Shown here: in pieces, positions 1-5,572 of the stretch
How the letters are laid out: each line of letters begins with the position of its first letter
Position numbering within the stretch: position 1 is the stretch's first letter
Assembly (NCBI GenBank): GCA_016928495.1
Contig: JAFGKQ010000031.1
Coordinates: 1 to 5,572, forward strand
Source of the DNA: Candidatus Fermentibacterales bacterium
GTDB taxonomy: Bacteria > Fermentibacterota > Fermentibacteria > Fermentibacterales > JAFGKQ01
Length of the DNA stretch: 5,572 nucleotides
Direction of reading: 5' to 3'
The notes under the pieces: generated by a model
The model's input: only the letters and a program-made list of their open reading frames with translations
What the model was told of the DNA's origin: nothing
Database searches by the model: none
Made by a program: the position numbers and the translations under genes

Positions 1-211
1 GCCTGGTCATCGGCGATCCGCACTCGGGGCAGCGAAGATCCTCGCCGGGCAGGTTCCCGGACTCCCGGTCGCGCTGGCGCTGCTCGGTCTGGAGTCTGTG
101 GTACTCGTCAGTCCTGGAGGGCCCCCCGATCCACGAAGAGAAAGCCCTGCGCAGCAACACCGCAGCAAGGATGACCGAGGCTGCTATGAGCAGGGGGCGC
201 AGGTCGATCAT
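1..211 (-). CDS. Small membrane-anchored zinc-ribbon protein, 3' part beyond the window
   Basis: The reading frame runs leftward off the window, giving 70 residues without a stop. The product begins MIDLRPLLIAASVILAAVLL, a hydrophobic stretch of about 18 residues followed by two arginines. A hydrophilic, charged linker (EQRQRDRE) comes next, then CPECGSPM, one CPxC half of a zinc-ribbon knuckle; any second Cys pair would lie outside the window. This suggests an N-terminal membrane anchor with a cytoplasmic zinc-binding tail; the Arg-Arg after the helix fits the positive-inside rule with the tail inside. No family is recognised. Short membrane proteins with a C-terminal zinc ribbon are common in bacteria, but that is only an architectural likeness. 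Start choice: an in-frame ATG 35 codons upstream (position 316) has a GGAG five bases before it, whereas the ATG at 211 has GGAG only two bases away and GGGGAG twelve away. I prefer 211 because the helix is then N-terminal and no basic extension precedes it, but 316 remains possible. Confidence 0.6.
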   Translation of the reverse strand, partial: MIDLRPLLIAASVILAAVLLRRAFSSWIGGPSRTDEYHRLQTEQRQRDRESGNLPGEDLRCPECGSPMTR

Positions 212-437
212 GGCTCCGTTCTTCTCCCCACCGGCGATGCGGGCGCTCCAGCCGTTGACAGCGGAAGTCGTGGAGCTTAGATAACTCTCTCGCTTGCGGT
301 TGTACAGGTTCCGCATCAGCGCTCCGGCAGACCGCTCAGTCCGCCATTCCAGGATCGGGTCCCGGCCAGGCCGGCAGGGAAGGAAGGGGACTGCCAGGTT
401 CGTCGCAGCCTGACGGGCGCGGCAGTACGTCTCCAAT

Positions 438-450
438 CGTTGCGGCAACG
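438..450. repeat. 13-bp perfect dyad upstream of the EF-G-like gene
   Basis: CGTTGC-G-GCAACG is a perfect inverted repeat with one central base, ending 21 bases before the TTG start. With a one-base centre it cannot form a good RNA hairpin, so if it is functional it would more likely be a DNA-binding site for a dimeric regulator. It could also be chance in G+C-rich DNA. A second dyad, CCGGCC-A-GGCCGG, lies at 362-374 in the same divergent region. No convincing sigma-70 promoter was found here for either flanking gene. Confidence 0.3.
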
Positions 451-460
451 GAATCCATTG

Positions 461-465
461 AGAGG
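461..465 (+). promoter_or_regulatory. Ribosome binding site that decides the TTG start
   Basis: AGAGG lies six bases before the TTG at 472 and is a usable Shine-Dalgarno match. The frame stays open well upstream, but between about position 313 and 472 it contains no in-frame ATG, GTG or TTG other than this one. The RBS and the TTG together therefore fix the start, and EF-G-type sequence begins within a few residues of it. Confidence 0.55.
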
Positions 466-471
466 TCGGGT

Positions 472-2538
472 TTGAGCAGCAAGATCTACAAACCAGAGCA
501 GCTCAGGACGATCGCCGTCATAGGGCATGGATCGGTAGGCAAGACCAGCTTCTGTGACGCGATCCTGTTCTCGGCAGGCGCTCTCGACAGGCTCGGGAGT
601 GTGGATACAGGCACGAGCGCGTTCGACTTCAGCCAGGAGAGCAGGGAGAAGAAGCAGAGCCTCAGCTCCTCCCTCGGCATCTGCGAGTGGAAGGGCCACA
701 AGATCAACGTGATAGACACGCCCGGCTTCGCCGATTTCTACGGCGAGACCATCGGTGCGGTCGCCGTCTCCGACGGCTGTGTGCTGGTACTCGATGGAGT
801 CAGCGGAGTCGAGGTCGGCACCCTCAAGACCTGGTCCTTCGCCGAGGAGGCCTCCGTCCCCGTCTGCCTCTGGGTCAACAGGCTGGACCGCGAGAACGTG
901 GACTTCTGGGCCACTCTCGAGAGCGCCCGGGACTCTCTCAGCAGGCGCGTGATCCCGGCGGTGTTCCCCGTGGGCAGCGGCGCCTCCTTCAAGGCGCTCG
1001 TCGACGTCATCTCCGGGAAGGCCCTGGACAGGTCGGGCAAGAGCATCGCTGTTCCGGAGGAGGCGATCGAGCGCCTCGACGGCTGCCGCAAGGAGTTGAT
1101 CGAGGCAGCGGCGGAGACCGACGAGATCCTGATGGAGCGCTTCTTCGAGAACGACACTCTCACCGATGAGGAGCTGGCCAGGGGCCTCCGTGCGGCGGTA
1201 GCCTCGCGGGAGGCCTTCCTGCTCTATGCAGGCCTCTCGACAGAGCCGGTGGGCCAGGCCTTCCTGCTCGACTACGTGGTGGACCTGCTGCCGCCCCCCA
1301 CGTCGAGGAGACCGGAGATGGCGCTGGCCGATGACGGTACTGCGGAGATCGCTCCCGATCCCGGAGGTCCGTTCGTGGCCAGGGTCTTCAAGCTGTACAT
1401 AGACAGGCACGTCGGGGAAACCGCCTACGCCAGGGTGGTCAGGGGCAGCATTCGCGGCTCGCAGGACGTGACGAACACCGGCAGCCAGAGCTCCGAGAGG
1501 CTCGGCAACTGCTTCTACGTCAGCGGAGAGCGAAGGGACGATGCGGAGACCCTCGTGCTGGGGGACATCGTCGCTATCGCCAAGCTCAAGAACACCGGAG
1601 CCAACGACACTCTCTCCGACAAGAGCAAGCCGGTAAGGCTCAGGCCCATAGCGTTCCCCGAGCCGGTGTTCAGGGCGGCGATCATGCCCTCGAAGAGGGG
1701 CGAGGAGGACAAGATGGGCTCCGGGCTCTCGCGTCTGGCGTCCATGGACCCGACCTTCGTCGTCAGAACCGAGCCGGAGACCGGACAGACGACGGTGTCC
1801 GGAATGGGCGAGCAGCACCTTGCGGTGATGCTGAAGAGGCTGCGGGAGATGACGGGAGTGGAGGCGAGGCTCGAGAAGCCCAGGATCGCCTACCACGAGA
1901 CGATCACCAGAACGCAGTCGGGCTCCTACAGGCACAAGAAGCAGACCGGGGGCAGAGGGCAGTACGGTCATGTGTTCCTCAGGCTCGAGCCCGTGGACCG
2001 CGGGCAGGGCTACGAGTTCGTCAGCCAGGTAGTGGGTGGCAATGTCCCCACAAAGTACATACCGGCTGTCGAGAAGGGCGTTGTCGAGGCCATGGAGCAG
2101 GGCCCTCTGACCGGCTCGAAGGTCGTCGACGTGAAGGCCGTGGTCTACGACGGCTCTTCCCATCCCGTCGACAGCTCAGACATGGCTTTCAAGCTGGCGG
2201 CGAGCAAGTGCTTCAAGGAGGTCATGCTCCAGGCCGGCCCCATCCTGCTCGAACCGGTGGTGCAGCTCGAGGTCACCGTGCCCGAGGAGTTCATGGGCGA
2301 CGTGATCGGAGACCTCAACTCAAGAAGAGGCAAGATACTGGGCATGGACTCCCACGGAGGGTTCCAGATCATCAGGGCCCACGTTCCCCAGGGGGAGCTC
2401 TACCAGTACACCAGCTCCCTGAGGTCGCTCACTCAGGCAAGGGGCAGCTTTACCCAGTCCTTCTCCCACTACGATCAGGTTCCGAGGGACGTCCAGGAGA
2501 GGCTGGTCCAGCAGTCCTCGTCAGAGGGCGAGGAGTAA
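472..2538 (+). CDS. Elongation factor G-like translational GTPase (EF-G2-type paralogue)
   Basis: At 688 aa this has the length and domain order of EF-G. The G domain has the P-loop GHGSVGKTS (18-26), DTPGFADF (82-89) and NRLD (136-139). Domain II starts near 299, the domain III motif GMGEQHL is at 444-450, and domain IV carries RHKKQTGGRGQYG (487-499) and the tip motif HPVDSSDMAFK, whose His564 matches the E. coli EF-G His583 region. Domain V carries GDVIGDLNSRRG (609-620). It should act on the ribosome in the cytoplasm. Three positions depart from canonical EF-G: the His after DTPG, which positions the hydrolytic water, is Phe86; the NKxD lysine is Arg137; and switch I lacks RGITI, reading REKKQSLSSSLG instead. 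These are traits of the EF-G2-like lineage rather than the housekeeping FusA, which I would expect elsewhere in the genome beside rpsL/rpsG/tuf. The exact role (translocation, recycling or another ribosomal step) cannot be told from sequence. The start is TTG, and the stop overlaps the next gene's ATG. Assignment to the fusA superfamily is near certain; the subfamily is likely. Confidence 0.95.
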   Translation: MSSKIYKPEQLRTIAVIGHGSVGKTSFCDAILFSAGALDRLGSVDTGTSAFDFSQESREKKQSLSSSLGICEWKGHKINVIDTPGFADFYGETIGAVAVSDGCVLVLDGVSGVEVGTLKTWSFAEEASVPVCLWVNRLDRENVDFWATLESARDSLSRRVIPAVFPVGSGASFKALVDVISGKALDRSGKSIAVPEEAIERLDGCRKELIEAAAETDEILMERFFENDTLTDEELARGLRAAVASREAFLLYAGLSTEPVGQAFLLDYVVDLLPPPTSRRPEMALADDGTAEIAPDPGGPFVARVFKLYIDRHVGETAYARVVRGSIRGSQDVTNTGSQSSERLGNCFYVSGERRDDAETLVLGDIVAIAKLKNTGANDTLSDKSKPVRLRPIAFPEPVFRAAIMPSKRGEEDKMGSGLSRLASMDPTFVVRTEPETGQTTVSGMGEQHLAVMLKRLREMTGVEARLEKPRIAYHETITRTQSGSYRHKKQTGGRGQYGHVFLRLEPVDRGQGYEFVSQVVGGNVPTKYIPAVEKGVVEAMEQGPLTGSKVVDVKAVVYDGSSHPVDSSDMAFKLAASKCFKEVMLQAGPILLEPVVQLEVTVPEEFMGDVIGDLNSRRGKILGMDSHGGFQIIRAHVPQGELYQYTSSLRSLTQARGSFTQSFSHYDQVPRDVQERLVQQSSSEGEE

Positions 2539-3173
2539 TGACCGGGGGAAGCGCGGCGGGGGCTCCTGCCGTTGCGCTCGCGCTCTGCCTCGTGCTCTCG
2601 CAGGCTTCCATGGCTGCCGGTCCGGGGGGGGGCGGCTCCGACACCGGCGAGGGAAGCGTGACGGCCTACGTGGTCGTGGGTCTCGTCGTTGCCCTGGGAG
2701 TGCTCTTCACGCTAGACATCCTCTCCGACAACGGATCGTCCGCTGAGGAGGAGGCAGTCCGGGACCCAGACGTGTCCTCACTGGTCGACTGGGACCGGGT
2801 CGCGAGCGAGACTGACCCCGATGCGGCGGCAGTGACGACGAGCATGGCCGTCGTCACGCTGGGTGAGTCCGACGCGCGGGAGTCTGCAGCCGTTCTCCTC
2901 GCACGCTTGCGTGCAGCTCTCCCCTCAACCTTCGAGCTCTTCCCGGAGCCCGTTGACCTCGGCGGGGTAAGCCTTGCCGAGGCAGCCTCGCTCTCGAGGG
3001 ACTTCTACGGGTGCGAGAACATCCTTGCGATAATACCCTCCGCCTCCGGAGGCTGTGCCCTGCTGATGGTATCCACGAGGGATGGGCAACCGGTCTGGTC
3101 CGACACCCTGTCGGAAAGCGATCCGGACAGCCTCGCCGCTGCGGCCGACAGGTTGGGCGACTTCCTGCGGTAG
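2538..3173 (+). CDS. Lysine-free acidic membrane-anchored protein of unknown function
   Basis: This 211-aa protein starts at an ATG sharing its A with the TAA of the GTPase gene, with GAGGAG two bases before it, so it is probably made by translational coupling. The frame is open further upstream, but that part is an overlap with EF-G coding sequence. Residues 9-26 are hydrophobic and end in ASMA-A, resembling a signal peptide but without a basic N-region. A glycine-rich spacer (28-39) and a second hydrophobic helix (41-62, VTAYVVVGLVVALGVLFTL) follow, then an acidic linker. Residues from about 100 to 211 look like an alpha/beta domain: strand VVTLG, helix, strand, LAIIPS, a final strand LLMVSTRDGQPVW and a C-terminal amphipathic helix. 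The pattern 'strand, short turn, G-x-x-V-W, helix' recalls CsgG/FlgO/TolB-N-type periplasmic domains, but this is a weak likeness without a diagnostic motif. There are no lysines, about 9 arginines and about 30 acidic residues. The gene is probably real; its function is unknown. Confidence 0.8.
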   Translation: MTGGSAAGAPAVALALCLVLSQASMAAGPGGGGSDTGEGSVTAYVVVGLVVALGVLFTLDILSDNGSSAEEEAVRDPDVSSLVDWDRVASETDPDAAAVTTSMAVVTLGESDARESAAVLLARLRAALPSTFELFPEPVDLGGVSLAEAASLSRDFYGCENILAIIPSASGGCALLMVSTRDGQPVWSDTLSESDPDSLAAAADRLGDFLR

Positions 3174-3179
3174 CCTGCC

Positions 3180-3207
3180 GGGACACGTTTCCGGAAACAG
3201 AGGTCCT
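3180..3207 (+). terminator. Weak hairpin after the GTPase operon, possible terminator
   Basis: Seven bases past the TAG, GGGAC (3180-3184) can pair with GTCCT (3203-3207, one G-U pair). Inside it GTTT-CCGG-AAAC forms a second short stem, and GTTTCCGGAAAC (3187-3198) is itself a perfect 12-bp palindrome. An internal bulge separates the stems, and only TT followed by a C-run comes after, so this is not a classical intrinsic terminator. Confidence 0.25.
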
Positions 3208-3230
3208 TCCCCCCTCGTCGTCCTGAGAGC

Positions 3231-3261
3231 GCCCCGCACGGGCCGTTGACCGGGGCTGTTT
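3231..3261 (+). terminator. Alternative hairpin with short T-tract
   Basis: GCCCCG (3231-3236) and CGGGGC (3251-3256) form a perfect six-base-pair stem with a 14-base loop, followed directly by TGTTT. A competing stem GACCGG (3248-3253) with CCGGTC (3262-3267) shares bases with it. Either could attenuate transcription leaving the upstream operon. The T-tract is short, and the element overlaps a candidate promoter -35 box, so the call is tentative. Confidence 0.25.
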
Positions 3262-3274
3262 CCGGTCCCATTAT
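3246..3274 (+). promoter_or_regulatory. Candidate sigma-70-type promoter for the protease gene
   Basis: TTGACC (3246-3251, five of six to TTGACA) is separated by exactly 17 bases from CATTAT (3269-3274, four of six to TATAAT). The spot where G+C-rich sequence gives way to A+T-richer sequence coincides with the -10. Transcription would begin near 3281, leaving a leader of about 180 bases before the protease ATG. Other candidates in the same stretch are TAGCTTTG (3283-3290), which matches the Bacteroidetes -7 consensus TAnnTTTG but has no matching -33 box, and CATAAT (3334-3339), which has no -35. The call rests on consensus matching alone. Confidence 0.35.
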
Positions 3275-3353
3275 ATCCTTCGTAGCTTTGTTAGTCGCTT
3301 CCTGAGCCGGCGCTAGCTCACGAACTGGACCTGCATAATAGCAAGCTGCAAAG

Positions 3354-3369
3354 TCTGTTACAGTACAGA
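3354..3369. repeat. Short dyad in the protease leader
   Basis: TCTGT-TACAGT-ACAGA is an inverted repeat with 5-bp arms around a six-base centre, about 90 bases upstream of the protease ATG. A second one, GCTGG-T-CCAGC, lies at 3419-3429. Both are short enough to be chance; if real they could be operator half-sites or minor leader structure. Confidence 0.15.
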
Positions 3370-3447
3370 TCCTCTTACGTCGAGCGCGCTGGCGGGGAAG
3401 TGCGCAGAGCGTCGCGGTGCTGGTCCAGCAGCTGTGTCTCTAGCGGG

Positions 3448-3452
3448 AAGGA
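3448..3452 (+). promoter_or_regulatory. Ribosome binding site of the C25 protease gene
   Basis: AAGGA sits seven bases before the ATG at 3460, close to optimal spacing. It fixes the start directly ahead of a standard signal peptide. Confidence 0.7.
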
Positions 3453-3459
3453 CGGCGAA

Positions 3460-5572
3460 ATGAGAAGCTGCCTGGTTCTCTCTGCCATTTTGCTCGCAGG
3501 CCTGACGGCAGCCTCGGCTGGTGAGCTGGTCGTGGACATCCCCTTCGATGCATCCCTGGTGAGCATCGAGAATCTGGGCGTCTACACCGGCGTAACCGTT
3601 CCGGGGCTCGGGCTCCTCAATCGTGAGGGATTCCCGGCGCTGCCGTACATGCCTGTGAGAGTGGCGCTTCCTACCGGGTGTAGGGCTACATCCATCGAGT
3701 TGCTCGACGCGGACTACGCGAGCCTCGACGGGTACTTCAGGATACTGCCTTCCGAGGCCCCTGTCCCGTTCTCGGTTGAGCAGGAGGTATACCCTGTCGA
3801 GCCGAACCCGGTAGTCTACGGCTCGGATGTGACGTTTCCCTTCGACATCGTCCGCTTCAACAGCTCGGGCGCCCTCTGGGGCATCCCCATGGCCCGCCTG
3901 ACCGTCTATCCCGTGCGATGGAACCCGGCATCCGGCCAGATACAGGTCCTTGAGAGCATCACGGTCTCGGTGAGCTACGAGTACGACCCGGACGTGATGA
4001 CGGTCCACCGGCGCGCCGAGTCGAGCGAGCAGAGCTCCATGGACCTCGCGCGCAAGCTGGTCGTGAACCCCGAGGGCGTCTCGCCGTCCGGCGCGGAGAT
4101 CGTGGAGGCGCGTGAGCTGGCCTACGGGCAGTACGTGATAGTCTGCGACGCCGCATATCAGTCCCAGGCTCAGGAAATAGCCGACTGGAAGACGGCAAAG
4201 GGCGTTCCCTCCAACGTCTACACCGACACCTGGGTGGGCTCGCAGTACAGCTGCTACGACCTGCCGCAGGAGATCAGGGCGTTCCTGACCGACTGCCGCG
4301 ACGAGGGCGCCGACTACGTGCTTCTCTTCGGCGACGACAACGTCCTGGCCTGCAGGGATGCCTACATCCACGCCGGGTCCTACAGCGACAACGCCCCCTG
4401 CGATCTCTACTTCTCTGACATCAACGACTCGTCGCCCGGCGCGGACCAGTGGGACAGCAACGGCAACCACATCTGGGGCGAGGATGCCGACAACGTCGAG
4501 TGGACCCCCGACATCTGGGCGGGGCGCGGGAGCGTGAACAGCGCGACCGACGCCAACGTCTTCGTCGACAAGGTCCTCATCTACGAGGGCATCGCCGACA
4601 CCGACTACTTCGAGACGGCCCCCAGGGAGATGAGGATGGGCTACTCCACGGGAATCCTGTGGACCAGCCCGTACTGCCCCGGCTCGGCGGGCGCCGAGAT
4701 GATCTCGGCCTACGTCCCGTCCGGCTGGGAGGAAGAGAAGTGCTACGAGTCCACCGGTAACAACAGCTCCGCGATCACCATCGCCATGATCAATGCCGGG
4801 CCCCACCACGTCTACCACGCCAGCCACGGCAGCGCCACCTCCATGTACACCTCCTACGGGAGCAACTACACGGTCTCCAACATCATGGCGCAGACCAACA
4901 TCTCTTCCGGCCACCTGCCCGCGATCTGGAACTCGATAGCCTGCCTCATCGGTCGTCTCGACGGCTACGAGTGCTGCGGCGACGCCTGGAACAACTCCCC
5001 CAACGGGGCGGGCTTCGGCTGCTTCAACGCCCGCTACGGATGGGGCACCCCCTCCAGCCCGGGCAACGGCCCCAGCGAGATACTCTCGCGCAGGTTCTAC
5101 TACGAGCACTGGAACAACGACCTCTACATCCTGGGCATCGCCCACGGCACCAGTCTCGACTACTACTGCCCGCCCAGCGACGACTATCTCGAGTGGTGCA
5201 TCAAGGAGTACAACCTCTTCGGTGACCCGGAGCTTCCGATGTGGACCGTCGAAGCGCTCGATATGGACGCGGATCATCCCGGCTATATCGGCGGAGCGAC
5301 CACTGTTACGGTCACCGTCACCGATCCGACCGACGCCCCGGTCAACAACGCCAGGGTCTGCCTCCAGAAGGGCAACTGGCAGACGGGCGATGTCTACGAG
5401 ATCGGCTACACCAACACCAGCGGCGTGGCCAACATCTACGTCAGTCCGACCTCGTCGGGCACGATCACCGTTACCGTGACCGCTCGCGAGCACCTGCCCT
5501 ACCAGGGCTCGATAACCTGCGGCACCGGTATCGAGGACGAAGGCGAGCAGGTCTTCACCTACTCCCTCAGCC
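3460..5572 (+). CDS. Secreted gingipain-like cysteine protease (peptidase family C25), 3' end beyond the window
   Basis: The frame is open for 704 codons to the right edge. Residues 1-20 (MRSCLVLSAILLAGLTAASA) form a Sec signal peptide with ASA before the expected cut. Residues about 35-190 resemble the C25 propeptide: a GFPALPYMPVRVALPTG segment, then YPV-type strands ending in VSVSYEYD. The catalytic domain spans about 222-595: QYVIVCDAAY, YVLLFGDDN (286-294), PDIWAGRG (350-357), HASHGS with His456, NSIACLIG with Cys495, and the closing motif YNLFGDPELP (584-593). The His-Gly-Ser and Ala-Cys context and the 39-residue His-Cys spacing fit the gingipain dyad (His211/Cys244 in RgpB). From about 601 an Ig-like beta-sandwich begins (TTVTVTVTDPTDAPVNNA). 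The enzyme should be exported, matured by loss of the propeptide, and act on extracellular protein. P1 specificity cannot be read by eye. The C-terminus, where a type IX or other sorting domain would lie, is missing. At least 16 cysteines follow the signal peptide. Confidence 0.92.
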   Translation, partial: MRSCLVLSAILLAGLTAASAGELVVDIPFDASLVSIENLGVYTGVTVPGLGLLNREGFPALPYMPVRVALPTGCRATSIELLDADYASLDGYFRILPSEAPVPFSVEQEVYPVEPNPVVYGSDVTFPFDIVRFNSSGALWGIPMARLTVYPVRWNPASGQIQVLESITVSVSYEYDPDVMTVHRRAESSEQSSMDLARKLVVNPEGVSPSGAEIVEARELAYGQYVIVCDAAYQSQAQEIADWKTAKGVPSNVYTDTWVGSQYSCYDLPQEIRAFLTDCRDEGADYVLLFGDDNVLACRDAYIHAGSYSDNAPCDLYFSDINDSSPGADQWDSNGNHIWGEDADNVEWTPDIWAGRGSVNSATDANVFVDKVLIYEGIADTDYFETAPREMRMGYSTGILWTSPYCPGSAGAEMISAYVPSGWEEEKCYESTGNNSSAITIAMINAGPHHVYHASHGSATSMYTSYGSNYTVSNIMAQTNISSGHLPAIWNSIACLIGRLDGYECCGDAWNNSPNGAGFGCFNARYGWGTPSSPGNGPSEILSRRFYYEHWNNDLYILGIAHGTSLDYYCPPSDDYLEWCIKEYNLFGDPELPMWTVEALDMDADHPGYIGGATTVTVTVTDPTDAPVNNARVCLQKGNWQTGDVYEIGYTNTSGVANIYVSPTSSGTITVTVTAREHLPYQGSITCGTGIEDEGEQVFTYSLS

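Noticed and set aside
98-280. 60-codon plus-strand frame near the left edge
   Set aside because: It overlaps the minus-strand zinc-ribbon gene, shows no motif and has a proline/glycine/serine-rich shadow composition.
391-471. Earlier EF-G start at CTG 391 preceded by AAGGGGA
   Set aside because: CTG starts are very rare, the added 27 residues do not resemble EF-G, and the TTG at 472 has its own correctly spaced AGAGG.
687-1169. 160-codon plus-strand frame inside the EF-G-like gene
   Set aside because: It is a +1-type shadow rich in Arg/Gly/Pro, nested in a conserved G domain, with no independent support.
316-2163. 615-codon open frame on the minus strand opposite the EF-G-like gene
   Set aside because: It lies entirely antisense to a well-supported gene, has no recognisable domain and is rich in Arg/Gly/His/Leu, typical of an antisense shadow in high-GC DNA.
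2208-2537. Upstream in-frame extension of the 211-aa membrane protein
   Set aside because: The extension is an out-of-frame reading of EF-G domain V; the ATG at 2538 with GAGGAG before it and a leader-like N-terminus is the natural start.
3334-3339. CATAAT as the protease -10 box
   Set aside because: No -35-like hexamer sits 16-19 bases upstream, and the TG is not in the extended -10 register; kept only as a secondary possibility.
3358-5493. 711-codon open frame on the minus strand opposite the C25 protease
   Set aside because: Its low-complexity Val/Gly/Asp/Arg composition reflects antisense reading of GC-rich codons; the plus-strand frame encodes a clear protease with signal peptide and RBS.
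1-5572. CRISPR array, tRNA/rRNA, insertion sequence, phage or defence genes
   Set aside because: No regularly spaced repeats, cloverleaf-like segments, terminal inverted repeats with a transposase frame, or phage/defence motifs were seen on either strand.

Overview
The window is about 60-65% G+C by eye, with G/C-rich third codon positions and frequent use of AGG for arginine. It reads as bacterial chromosome with normal gene density. No rRNA, tRNA, CRISPR array, insertion sequence or phage gene is visible. An exported gingipain-type (peptidase family C25) protease beside an EF-G paralogue would suit a high-GC member of the FCB group or a neighbouring candidate phylum (Fermentibacteria, Eisenbacteria or WOR-3-like). 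That placement is inference from gene content and codon style only.

Layout: (1) On the minus strand, a small membrane-anchored protein with a CPxC zinc-ribbon knuckle runs off the left edge. (2) A divergent intergenic region of 260 bp or less, containing two short perfect dyads, separates it from the plus-strand genes. (3) On the plus strand, an elongation-factor-G-like GTPase (TTG start, 688 aa) has departures from canonical EF-G in switch I, the DTPG-His position and NKxD, as in the EF-G2-type paralogues. (4) Its stop overlaps, as TAATG, the start of a 211-aa lysine-free, very acidic protein with a leader-like segment, a transmembrane helix and a C-terminal alpha/beta domain of unknown function. 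(5) A 286-bp intergenic region holds weak terminator-like hairpins and a candidate promoter. (6) A secreted C25 cysteine protease (signal peptide, propeptide, catalytic domain with His456/Cys495, then an Ig-like domain) runs off the right edge after 704 codons.

How they fit together: the GTPase and the membrane protein look like one translationally coupled operon. The protease most likely has its own promoter, and the zinc-ribbon gene is transcribed away from the rest. I see no direct functional link between the protease and the GTPase operon. The window is mostly ordinary. The points most worth a second look are the divergent GTPase active site, the GTPase/lysine-free membrane protein coupling, and the cysteine-rich protease.
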